In this document: piece by piece, positions 55,050 through 64,000 of the stretch
Numbering within the stretch: the first letter of the stretch is position 1
Layout of the letters: each line of letters starts with the position of its first letter
NCBI RefSeq assembly: GCF_001854605.1
Contig: NZ_MKJU01000031.1
Span: 91,048 to 155,047 of the forward strand
Reading direction: 5' to 3'
DNA: 64,000 nt
Origin: Pseudoalteromonas amylolytica
GTDB taxonomy: Bacteria > Pseudomonadota > Gammaproteobacteria > Enterobacterales > Alteromonadaceae
The notes under the pieces: generated by a model
Told to the model about the DNA's origin: nothing
Database searches by the model: none
What the model saw: the letters and a program-made list of their open reading frames with translations, nothing else
Made by a program: the position numbers and the translations under genes

Positions 55050-55092
55050 AATTTACACTAAATGCAAATAAGATCAATTACCATTTGCATTT
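55050..55092 (-). promoter_or_regulatory. Promoter and candidate Fur operator of the sbn-like cluster
   Basis: On the minus strand TTGATC (55072-55077), a 16-nt spacer and TAAATT (55050-55055) form a plausible sigma-70 promoter about 35 nt before the sbnA start. It is enclosed by a 10-bp inverted repeat, AAATGCAAAT / ATTTGCATTT (55060-55069 and 55083-55092). The inner part matches the Fur consensus only at about 10 of 19 positions, so Fur is a candidate and another repressor is possible. Confidence 0.45.
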
Positions 55093-55378
55093 TTAATTGA
55101 AATTACAACTTTAGTATCAAAGACTATTTGCTTACACAGAAAAAAACATCGTTACAACACCATAGCCGTACACACTCAGCTCCTTGTAATCGCAAAAAGA
55201 TAACAGCAAAAAAATAGCAATGAGCGTACTTTCAGTGTGTATTGATGTGGACGACAAAGAGCGTGAGACCTTGCAATTTATCCCTGATTTCTCAATTCAC
55301 ATACCATATCTTAAATTCCCTATTAAACTCATTAAGTGACGAGTGAACTTAGTAGCCGTTCCTTATTGAGGATTAACA
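55093..55378. other. Intergenic region without a recognised gene
   Basis: About 290 bases upstream of the divergent small-protein gene at 55379. No gene, tRNA or strong repeat is visible. A GAGG site 8 nt before the ATG at 55379 is the only clear signal. Confidence 0.4.
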
Positions 55379-55762
55379 ATGTCAAAAATGATTCTTGGGC
55401 TGTTGGTTGGCGGGTTTGTGGGTATTATTCTTGGCGCTTGGCTGGGCTATACATTGAATATTGGCCGAGACCGACGAATTGAATTTAACGAAGCAATAGA
55501 ACCGATTCGCAAAGCTTTGATGCGGGGAGAATACATTAACGAGCAAGACATCAGTATACTGGTTGCTAAGCTCGGAAGAGACAGTAAAGCCGTACTCAAT
55601 ACCTATAGAAAAGTTTATCAACCAAAAATGAATATGTCCGACGCTATCCTCAGAAAAGACATCTACGGCAGACTAACCTGTACACGCGAAGAGTACGAAC
55701 ACGCGATGAAATTAAAAAAGGATGCCATGACCAGTTTGTTGGTCAAATGTAAGCATCGTTAA
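55379..55762 (+). CDS. Small membrane-anchored protein of unknown function
   Basis: A 127-residue protein with one N-terminal, glycine-rich membrane segment (LGLLVGGFVGIILGAWLGY) and a charged cytosolic domain of about 100 residues with EPIRKALMRGEYINEQDISILVAKLGRDSKAVLN and a C-terminal EEYEHAMKLKKDAM. I do not recognise the family. It is divergent from sbnA with a terminator behind it, so it is a separate unit; a link to iron uptake is not supported. Confidence 0.65.
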   Translation: MSKMILGLLVGGFVGIILGAWLGYTLNIGRDRRIEFNEAIEPIRKALMRGEYINEQDISILVAKLGRDSKAVLNTYRKVYQPKMNMSDAILRKDIYGRLTCTREEYEHAMKLKKDAMTSLLVKCKHR

Positions 55763-55813
55763 TCGACACCTCACTTGAAACCTAGCGTCAAATTATTACT
55801 TTTAGTACAATAA

Positions 55814-55847
55814 AAAAGCATTGAGTCCATATGTACTCAATGCTTTT
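55814..55847. terminator. Bidirectional terminator between the small-protein gene and the M4 protease
   Basis: AAAAGCATTGAGT and ACTCAATGCTTTT, 13-bp perfect arms with an 8-nt loop, with A- and T-runs on either side, between convergent genes. Confidence 0.88.
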
Positions 55848-55906
55848 ATGATATTTAAGTATTGCATCTGCTAGAGGGTAACAATCCCCCTAAACAGCCA
55901 CTTATT

Positions 55907-58900
55907 TTACCCTCTAAACCTTACGCTCTGCGCCTGTCTTAGCACGGATAAACAAAGTAGTAAGAATATTAATATACTTAAGCTACCTCCCGATCCGCCA
56001 TCATCAGTGCCAGAGTTGCTGCTGCCACCCGTGCCGTCTCCATCAAGTGGCTTTTCAGCTTTTACTGTTATGGTTACTGCTTGCTGACTGGACGCAATAC
56101 CATCACTTACAACAACTTTGAAGGCTAACTCCGACTGTTCCTCTACTGTTGGAGCAACAAACGTCAGGGTGTTACTAGTGGCATTTTCTATATTGACTTT
56201 GATGCCACTGGTTTGTGTCCATTGATAAGACAAAGTATCACCATCTAAATCGCTTGCCTGTGCAGAGATTGTGAGCTTTTCACCACTTTGTGAACTGATA
56301 TCCGTAATAGCATCAACCTGAGGAACTCTGTTGACGTTTTTTACTGAGATAGTAAACGGTGACTCAAACAACTCATGTCCATCATCAATAAATAGTGTGA
56401 TAATCGCCTCAAAGTCTTGAGAGATCTCACCTACTTTAACGATTGCAACCCCGCTTACATCAGTTGGAGTTACTTCTAAGCTCGCGTGATCAGAGGTCCA
56501 GTTGTACGTTAAACTGTCTCCATCCGGGTCGACTGTTTGGCTCACATCTAATGTAATTTGCGAACGTTCATACATGGTATCCGGGTAATCAGCTATCACC
56601 AGCTCAGGTGCTTGGTTCGGTTTATCAATCGCAAGTTTCACAACGACTTCAATATTGCCAGACTCTTCACCGTCTAGGTCCATTTCACCACCATCATTGA
56701 TGGCGATACCCAAGCAAGACTCACAACCGGACAAATCACTCTCAAGACTTACCATATCCACATCTTTCCACCCTGTGCGGGTAAGTGCTCTAGCACTAAT
56801 CTCGTCGGTTGCGACAAGCGTGTTTTTGACTGGGACATATAGTACAGATGATGAACCTAAGTTTCCTACTTCAACGTTTACACTGACCATTTCACTGACC
56901 GTCTGATACTTTTCATCAATTACCTCAGCATCCCACTGTTTTGCTGCGACGTAATTAGCAATCACATCCTCAGACACAGAAACATCACTGGTCGAAAGCC
57001 CAGAATCTGCCAATTTAGCTGCTCCCGCTCTAAGTCGTTCTGTTACTTTGGTTGTTCTTGCATATGTGTTGTCGTTAAGTTTGGCCAAGGTCACATCAGG
57101 CTGATCATCTAGGTAATCAGGTATACCGTCACGATCACTGTCTTTAACCCCCTCTTCAAGGTCCGAGATACCATCATTGTCAGAGTCAGCTTGCGCATCC
57201 AGCTCAATTGCGTTGCCAAGTGGTAGAGAGTATTTCACCTGTCTTTCAAAACGGCCCTCTGCACTCATGTCTACTGCCAATGCAATTTCGTCACCCTCTA
57301 TATTTTCAGGATTAAACCCTACTGTCGCGACATTAGCATTGTACTCAATGCTCTCAAGCGCGTGACGAGGAACTTCTGCAAACATAAAGCCATAGTCGCT
57401 ATTGCTAGGAATGTTTGCCAGTGTGAAATCAATATAGATTAAGCCACCTTGCTTCTCGCCTAGCGTAATTGGCTCACCGTTTTGCCATGCGTTTATATCT
57501 ACCTGTAATTTCGGCTCAGCTTCAGAGTAACTGAAAGCAGACACTGAGAATTGGTTAACATAAACCGCATCCGTATCTATAAACTCAACATAGACGAAAT
57601 CTGCCCCCGTCAAAAACTGCTCACTAAGATATAACTTGCCGTTTTCTTTAACGTTGAAAGACTCAGAGTATCCATTGCTACTTGTCAATGTTAACGCAAA
57701 CTCAGACGTTGGCCTGCCAATAAACGAGTAGTTAAGAAGCGCGTGAAAATTACTGTACACCACAACTTGCGGTTCAATACGCAACTCAGTCAACACATGT
57801 AGATTAAGCTGATAAGTGGCACTGTTACCTGCAGCATCCGTTAATTTTAACGATATTTGTTTAATGCCAGGACTAAAGTTTGCAGCTCCAACTACTTCAA
57901 TCCCTGTTACCTCACTCACGGTGTCATGGACAATCCCGCTTTCATTAACTGCTAATAGAAAAGCAGCTTCATCTCGGCCCTTTAGTTGCAAGGAGTCTTT
58001 CACCAACACAGGCGCTGTCGTATCAACAATAAAAACAGTTTGAACAACCTCAGCTCGATTACCGACGAAGTCTTCTGCGACCCAAGTTAACTGATGCTCA
58101 CCAAGCGGTAAAGCGTCGCTGTTTTGTAAATAGACAGTCGGCGCTCTGTGGCCATTATCTGTCGCTTCGGGTAACGATAGTACTGAGTCGATTGGAGTGA
58201 ACTGGGCTGTCGCTTCAATTGTCACCGCGTCTATTACCCCAAATTCAGGTGCCGCATTTTCACCAACATCAGGGTTACTCGGTTCAATGTCTTCTACATC
58301 CAAAACGCCGTCACTATCACTGTCTTGGTTATTAGGCATAGCGTTAAGATTGAACTCTTCTAAATTCGTCAACCCATCCGAATCACTATCTATAGATGCA
58401 TCTGTTGCATTTAACGGGTTAAGGCTATACGAAACTTCCCAACCATCAGGCATACCATCATTGTCCGTATCAGCATTATGAGGGTCTGTTGAATTGTTAA
58501 ACTCTTCAAGGTTTGTTAAGCCATCTAGATCTGGGTCTGCTGACGCGTCCGTAGCATCATTTGGGTCTAGGTTGTGAGAGGTTTCCCATCTATCGGGCAT
58601 GCCATCTTCGTCACTATCTTGCGAGTTATCAATTAAGCCAGAAATATTCAGGTTATCGATAAATACGGCATCTAGACCATTTGAAACACTTAGATCTTTA
58701 TAGTATTCAAAGCGGATTGTGTAAGCACCCGCTTCGAGCGGTGACACAAAGCTCTGCCAATCATGTTCACCCGACAAACTCAGGGTTAACTGACCATTGA
58801 GGTAGACTCGAAGATAATCCCAATTCTGTTCGGTGCTCACTAAATAATCAAAGGAAAGTGTTCCTGCATCCGATTCAAATGAGTATTCCACATAGGTAGT

Positions 58901-61666
58901 TTGTGAGTCATCAATGTCATTATTACTGAGGCTGTAGTTCTCTTTACTTCGCGTAGTGGTTACAATCCATGGTTGATTTACATCCGATGAAGTAAAATCT
59001 TCGGGTAATACCCCATTTTCGAAATTAAATAGCGGTAACTGAGATTGAGCTGGTACAGACTCAGGGTTATTAGGCTCTGTACCATATAAAAACTCAGATA
59101 GATTGCTTGCACCATCGTTGTCTAAATCAAGGTTCTTATCAGAGTCAGATAGTGGGTTTAATCCATAAGAATGCTCCCAACCATCTGGCATAAAATCACC
59201 ATCGGAATCGCTATTATCGGGGAACGTGCTTAGGTTTAATTCCTCAATATTAGTCAAGCCATCTTCATCAAGATCACCATTTGCGTCTGTCGCATCCATT
59301 GGGTCTAAACCGTAACGAATTTCCCATAGATCAGGCATACCATCTTCGTCACTATCGGAATTTGCACCAAATACTCGGATATTATCTATAAATACCGCAT
59401 CTAATTCGGTCGATACGCTACCGTCTTTAGAGTATTCAAACCGTAGTCTGTGTATACCTGCATCGATATTTGTCTGGAAGTTCTGCCAATCCTGCTCCCC
59501 AGAGATACTCAGGACCTCAGAATCATTAATATATACTTTAAAGTAGTCGTAACCTTGCTCTGTATTTATCAAATAATCGAATGCCAGTATTCCCCCATCT
59601 GTTAATACCAGAATTTCAGCATGAGTTCTTTGTCCATCATCGATATCATTGTTCGTTAAACTGTATGTTCCTTTACTTTTAACATTGGTTATTTGCCAAG
59701 GATTCGCTGAGTCTGAAAACGATAATTCCTGTGGCAACTCACCATCTTCAAAATCAAGGTTTAAAGCGCTACTGATATCAGGGACTGAAGCACTGTTATT
59801 CGGTTCTGTGCCGAATATAAACTCGACTACATTACTAGCGCCATCGTTATCTAAGTCTAATGTTGCATCTGCTGACGAAGTCGGATCTAAACCATAGTTA
59901 ACTTCCCAACCATCAGGCATTTGGTCTGAGTCTGAGTCCACATTGGTTGGGTTTGTTTGATGAGTATGATGCTCATCATAATCTGATAGACCATCCTCAT
60001 CCGTATCGCTCAATGTCGGGTTAGTTTGTAACTCATACTCCGTTAAGTTATTTAACCCATCGTTATCAAGGTCAGACTGAGCATCATTGGGATCATTGGG
60101 ACTTAACCCGTAAAGCAGCTCCCAGTTATCATCCATAAGATCATTGTCTGTATCAATGAACTTAATATTATTACATTCCACGCCCACATCAGCGAAAGCT
60201 TGGATAACATCTTGAACCGTGTAATTGAGGTCAATTGCTGAGTTGATAACACCACATGCCCCATCCTCGAAATTTGATGAAGCAACCCAATATTGCTGGT
60301 TTGCTCTGACCATCAAATCAAACGCCTTACGCACATCCCAGCCATTGGTGTTCGAAAGTAAATAAAATGCTCTGTTAAACACACCACTGCTGTAGTGAAC
60401 GTCAATTCCTGCATAATATTGAGAAGCATGATCAATAGAAACGCCGTCTCTAGAGGGGGTCTCAAAATAACGCAGGCCATCGGTTGTTTTGGTCATGTCA
60501 CCACCAGTTAGCCAATCATTACTCCCTCTTAAGTAATACTCAGCTGCTTCACCTGCAATATCAGAGAAAGCTTCATTAATACCACCCGATTGGTCCGCAT
60601 ATATCAGATCTGAATTTTGATTGGTGAAACCATGACTTACTTCGTGTGACACAATGTCTAGCGTCACCAATGGATGAAACCTGTTAGCACCATCACCAAA
60701 GGTCATCGCATAGCCATTCCATGTTGCATTTTCCCACCCATTACCTGAGTGAACACGCATCAACAACTTAAAAGTTAAAGGCGCTGTGTTATACCAATCG
60801 CGGTACATATCATAAACAGCAGTACCAAACGCATGAGCATCGTTCAGTGGTGAATAAGCACCATTTATTTCTTTATGGGTATTGTGACTACACGCAAATG
60901 AGAAAGCTTCACTAGGCTCGCTCCCTGATTCCATGGTAACCGTTTTGACTTTTTCATTCTCTAGATAACAAGTCTCGTCAACTTGTGTCACCACAAGTGC
61001 AGGAAAATCAGTTCCATATTCATAACGACCAATCTTTGTATTACCGCCCGGCCCAGTCGCTTCAGCACTGTGAACATTATTCCAATGCTTTACCAATGAG
61101 TAGTCTGACTCAAGCACTAATACGACAGGCTTGGAGTGCATCTGCTCGGTCAATACGTCTAACTCAACCATGCGTGCAAACTTTGCTTCACCTGACTGCA
61201 CGACTACATATCGCTGATTCGAGCTAATTGTATATGGTGTTGATTTATCTAACTTTGCCCGCAGCAAAGCTATTTGAGCAGCTTTGTTGACATCGAATTT
61301 GAGGTTTTGTGATTTTTTTAATTCGACCTCATTCACACTTTGTACAAAAAAACCACTAATATGTCCGCCATTGCCTTGCACGCTCAATTGCTGTGCCCAA
61401 ATCGGAGTCTGTCCATAATACTGCTGAAGTCGATATGGCTGATCTGCTCCTTTTGCCATCCGAGTAGCAGTCACTGGAGTGTGTATTCTTTTAAAGTTCA
61501 ATACATTTTGACTACTATTCCCTTTACTCGCATAGTCATTCTGCGCGAGTAAAGCTTGTACCGTCTCGTAATTATGGCGGGTTACCAACTGAGACTCTTC
61601 AGCCAGAGTGCTTCCTGCAAATAGGGTAGCGGCTGCAACTACACCTAGATTTGGTTTCATCTTCAT
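55907..61666 (-). CDS. Large M4 (thermolysin-type) metalloprotease with GlyGly-CTERM tail
   Basis: A 1919-residue exoenzyme. Signal peptide (LGVVAAATLFAGSTLA), FTP/PepSY-type propeptide (about 25-200) and an M4 catalytic domain (about 205-500): SHEVSHGFTNQ (His341, Glu342, His345), GGINEAFSD (Glu365) and VHYSSGVFNRAF (His424). Then Asp-rich thrombospondin type 3-like repeats (DSDEDGMPD type) alternate with two near-identical 135-residue lectin-like modules (about 633-768 and 875-1010), Ig/cadherin-like domains, and a C-terminal GGSGGSLSILIFLLLCLSVLR tail, the GlyGly-CTERM signal for rhombosortase and type II secretion. AGGAA 5 nt before the ATG supports the start. No rhombosortase gene is in the window. 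Confidence 0.92.
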   Translation of the reverse strand: MKMKPNLGVVAAATLFAGSTLAEESQLVTRHNYETVQALLAQNDYASKGNSSQNVLNFKRIHTPVTATRMAKGADQPYRLQQYYGQTPIWAQQLSVQGNGGHISGFFVQSVNEVELKKSQNLKFDVNKAAQIALLRAKLDKSTPYTISSNQRYVVVQSGEAKFARMVELDVLTEQMHSKPVVLVLESDYSLVKHWNNVHSAEATGPGGNTKIGRYEYGTDFPALVVTQVDETCYLENEKVKTVTMESGSEPSEAFSFACSHNTHKEINGAYSPLNDAHAFGTAVYDMYRDWYNTAPLTFKLLMRVHSGNGWENATWNGYAMTFGDGANRFHPLVTLDIVSHEVSHGFTNQNSDLIYADQSGGINEAFSDIAGEAAEYYLRGSNDWLTGGDMTKTTDGLRYFETPSRDGVSIDHASQYYAGIDVHYSSGVFNRAFYLLSNTNGWDVRKAFDLMVRANQQYWVASSNFEDGACGVINSAIDLNYTVQDVIQAFADVGVECNNIKFIDTDNDLMDDNWELLYGLSPNDPNDAQSDLDNDGLNNLTEYELQTNPTLSDTDEDGLSDYDEHHTHQTNPTNVDSDSDQMPDGWEVNYGLDPTSSADATLDLDNDGASNVVEFIFGTEPNNSASVPDISSALNLDFEDGELPQELSFSDSANPWQITNVKSKGTYSLTNNDIDDGQRTHAEILVLTDGGILAFDYLINTEQGYDYFKVYINDSEVLSISGEQDWQNFQTNIDAGIHRLRFEYSKDGSVSTELDAVFIDNIRVFGANSDSDEDGMPDLWEIRYGLDPMDATDANGDLDEDGLTNIEELNLSTFPDNSDSDGDFMPDGWEHSYGLNPLSDSDKNLDLDNDGASNLSEFLYGTEPNNPESVPAQSQLPLFNFENGVLPEDFTSSDVNQPWIVTTTRSKENYSLSNNDIDDSQTTYVEYSFESDAGTLSFDYLVSTEQNWDYLRVYLNGQLTLSLSGEHDWQSFVSPLEAGAYTIRFEYYKDLSVSNGLDAVFIDNLNISGLIDNSQDSDEDGMPDRWETSHNLDPNDATDASADPDLDGLTNLEEFNNSTDPHNADTDNDGMPDGWEVSYSLNPLNATDASIDSDSDGLTNLEEFNLNAMPNNQDSDSDGVLDVEDIEPSNPDVGENAAPEFGVIDAVTIEATAQFTPIDSVLSLPEATDNGHRAPTVYLQNSDALPLGEHQLTWVAEDFVGNRAEVVQTVFIVDTTAPVLVKDSLQLKGRDEAAFLLAVNESGIVHDTVSEVTGIEVVGAANFSPGIKQISLKLTDAAGNSATYQLNLHVLTELRIEPQVVVYSNFHALLNYSFIGRPTSEFALTLTSSNGYSESFNVKENGKLYLSEQFLTGADFVYVEFIDTDAVYVNQFSVSAFSYSEAEPKLQVDINAWQNGEPITLGEKQGGLIYIDFTLANIPSNSDYGFMFAEVPRHALESIEYNANVATVGFNPENIEGDEIALAVDMSAEGRFERQVKYSLPLGNAIELDAQADSDNDGISDLEEGVKDSDRDGIPDYLDDQPDVTLAKLNDNTYARTTKVTERLRAGAAKLADSGLSTSDVSVSEDVIANYVAAKQWDAEVIDEKYQTVSEMVSVNVEVGNLGSSSVLYVPVKNTLVATDEISARALTRTGWKDVDMVSLESDLSGCESCLGIAINDGGEMDLDGEESGNIEVVVKLAIDKPNQAPELVIADYPDTMYERSQITLDVSQTVDPDGDSLTYNWTSDHASLEVTPTDVSGVAIVKVGEISQDFEAIITLFIDDGHELFESPFTISVKNVNRVPQVDAITDISSQSGEKLTISAQASDLDGDTLSYQWTQTSGIKVNIENATSNTLTFVAPTVEEQSELAFKVVVSDGIASSQQAVTITVKAEKPLDGDGTGGSSNSGTDDGGSGGSLSILIFLLLCLSVLRQAQSVRFRG

Positions 61667-61769
61667 TAATGTTCCTATTATCCCAATATTAACCTTTCAA
61701 TTGTCTCTAATTTAGGTGTAGGCCACAAGTAATTAATTGATTAAATTTGAGGCAAGCTGGGGTGCGGTG

Positions 61770-61925
61770 GTGCAAAGGGTTAACGACAGCGGACGCAGTG
61801 AGGGCGTTTCCTTTGCGCAAGTGGAGTGCAAAATTATGGACGAAGTCCGTGGCTTTTGCGCAAGGTGAATTAAGTGCAAAGGGTTAACGATAACGAACGC
61901 AGTGAGGACGTTTCCTTTGCGCAAG
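61770..61925. repeat. Hairpin-forming repeats between the M4 gene and the rRNA operon
   Basis: Three units, each opening with GTGCAAA and closing with TTTGCGCAAG: 61770-61821, 61826-61864 and 61874-61925. The first and third are 52 bp long and differ at only four positions, all transitions; the middle one is shorter and diverged but has the same ends. Each can fold back on itself (GCAAAGG with CCTTTGC, then AACG with CGTT inside). They lie downstream of the rRNA terminator in about 400 bases without a gene. Confidence 0.75.
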
Positions 61926-61940
61926 GTGAAGTGAGCGGTT

Positions 61941-61974
61941 TTATAGAATGCCGAGGGTTATAGAATGCCGAGGG
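61941..61974. repeat. 17-bp tandem duplication
   Basis: TTATAGAATGCCGAGGG occurs twice without a break (61941-61957 and 61958-61974). It adjoins the hairpin repeats and is outside any gene. Confidence 0.85.
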
Positions 61975-62023
61975 ATTCTCTTAAACGTCGGATGGCGCTA
62001 CGCTTATCACGACCTACAGACCC

Positions 62024-62053
62024 AAAAAGCCCGACTCTTTCGAATCGGGCTTT
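62024..62053 (-). terminator. Intrinsic terminator of the rRNA operon
   Basis: On the minus strand AAAGCCCGA - loop - TCGGGCTTTTT, starting 12 nt after the 5S 3' end. It separates the rRNA operon from the repeats and the M4 gene that it would otherwise read into. Confidence 0.9.
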
Positions 62054-62064
62054 CTATAATTAGG

Positions 62065-62182
62065 TGCTTGGCGATGTTCTACTTTCACATGGCAGCTGCC
62101 ACACTATCATCGACGCTGTTTCGTTTCACTTCTGAGTTCGGCATGGAGTCAGGTGGTTCCAAAACGCTATGGTCACCAAGCA
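62065..62182 (-). rRNA. rrf: 5S ribosomal RNA
   Basis: About 118 nt. On the minus strand it begins TGCTTGGTGACCATAGC and ends with the complementary GCCAAGCA, and contains CCATGCCGAACTCAGAAGTGAAA, cited here only by position, near the middle. Ends are set by helix I pairing and may be off by 1-2 nt. Confidence 0.95.
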
Positions 62183-62274
62183 AATTTGGTTAAAATTCGG
62201 AAATTCTGATAATTCGTAAAACGCTACTTTAGTAACACTAACTTCTAGCGTGTAAAACCACTTTGGCGTTGTAT

Positions 62275-64000
<1,726 letters not shown>

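Noticed and set aside
57100..60150. DNA-level tandem repeats in the M4 gene as a mobile or satellite element
   Set aside because: The periodicity is explained by the Asp-rich calcium-type protein repeats and the duplicated module.
61770..61925. CRISPR array
   Set aside because: Only three unequal units, each self-complementary, with no uniform spacers and no cas genes.
62183..62274. tRNA gene in the 23S-5S spacer
   Set aside because: No cloverleaf or conserved T-loop sequence is visible in these 92 bases.

Overview
The window looks like chromosomal DNA of a marine gammaproteobacterium, most likely Pseudoalteromonas or a close Alteromonadales relative. I infer this from the gene content and order (bax with a DUF2987-like gene, yfbV-ackA-pta, yffB-dapE, a VolA/Pla-1 lipase, sohB, yciK), the moderate AT content, a GlyGly-CTERM (rhombosortase-type) exoprotease and the 5S/23S rRNA sequence. 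No prophage, IS element or CRISPR array is apparent.

Positions 1-41984 are mostly conserved housekeeping and accessory genes: a Bax-like glucosaminidase, a dGTPase-like HD protein, small exported proteins, a phosphate-binding-like protein beside a porin, exonuclease III, RlmA, YfbV, AckA-Pta, an ACT protein with a degenerate PTS IIA-glucose-like protein, YffB-DapE-M15 peptidase, AlaA, an orphan HPt protein, a DTW protein, an EAL receptor, Mrp-Dcd, MetG, an RND pump, FadE, an ACE-like M2 peptidase, an ABC exporter, SohB, a VolA-like lipase and YciK.

Positions 42032-55016 hold the most striking locus, a minus-strand cluster whose order matches the Staphylococcus aureus staphyloferrin B operon: sbnA, sbnB, sbnC, sbnD, sbnE+sbnF (fused into one 1137-residue protein), sbnG, sbnH and a short sbnI-like gene, followed by a TonB-dependent receptor that fits a Gram-negative host. 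The predicted pathway makes O-phosphoserine (SbnI/SerK-like), then L-2,3-diaminopropionate and alpha-ketoglutarate (SbnA, SbnB), and citrate (SbnG). It joins these with three NIS synthetase modules and one decarboxylase (SbnH), exports the product (SbnD) and recovers the ferric complex (receptor). AT-rich palindromic sites upstream of sbnA and of the receptor are candidate Fur operators.

Positions 55379-64000 contain a small membrane-anchored protein, a 1919-residue M4 metalloprotease with calcium-type repeats, duplicated lectin-like modules and a GlyGly-CTERM tail, an intergenic stretch of hairpin repeats, and the 3' end of an rRNA operon (5S and the last about 1.7 kb of 23S, minus strand) that runs off the window. 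All functional statements come from reading the sequence and recalling families; no search was run.
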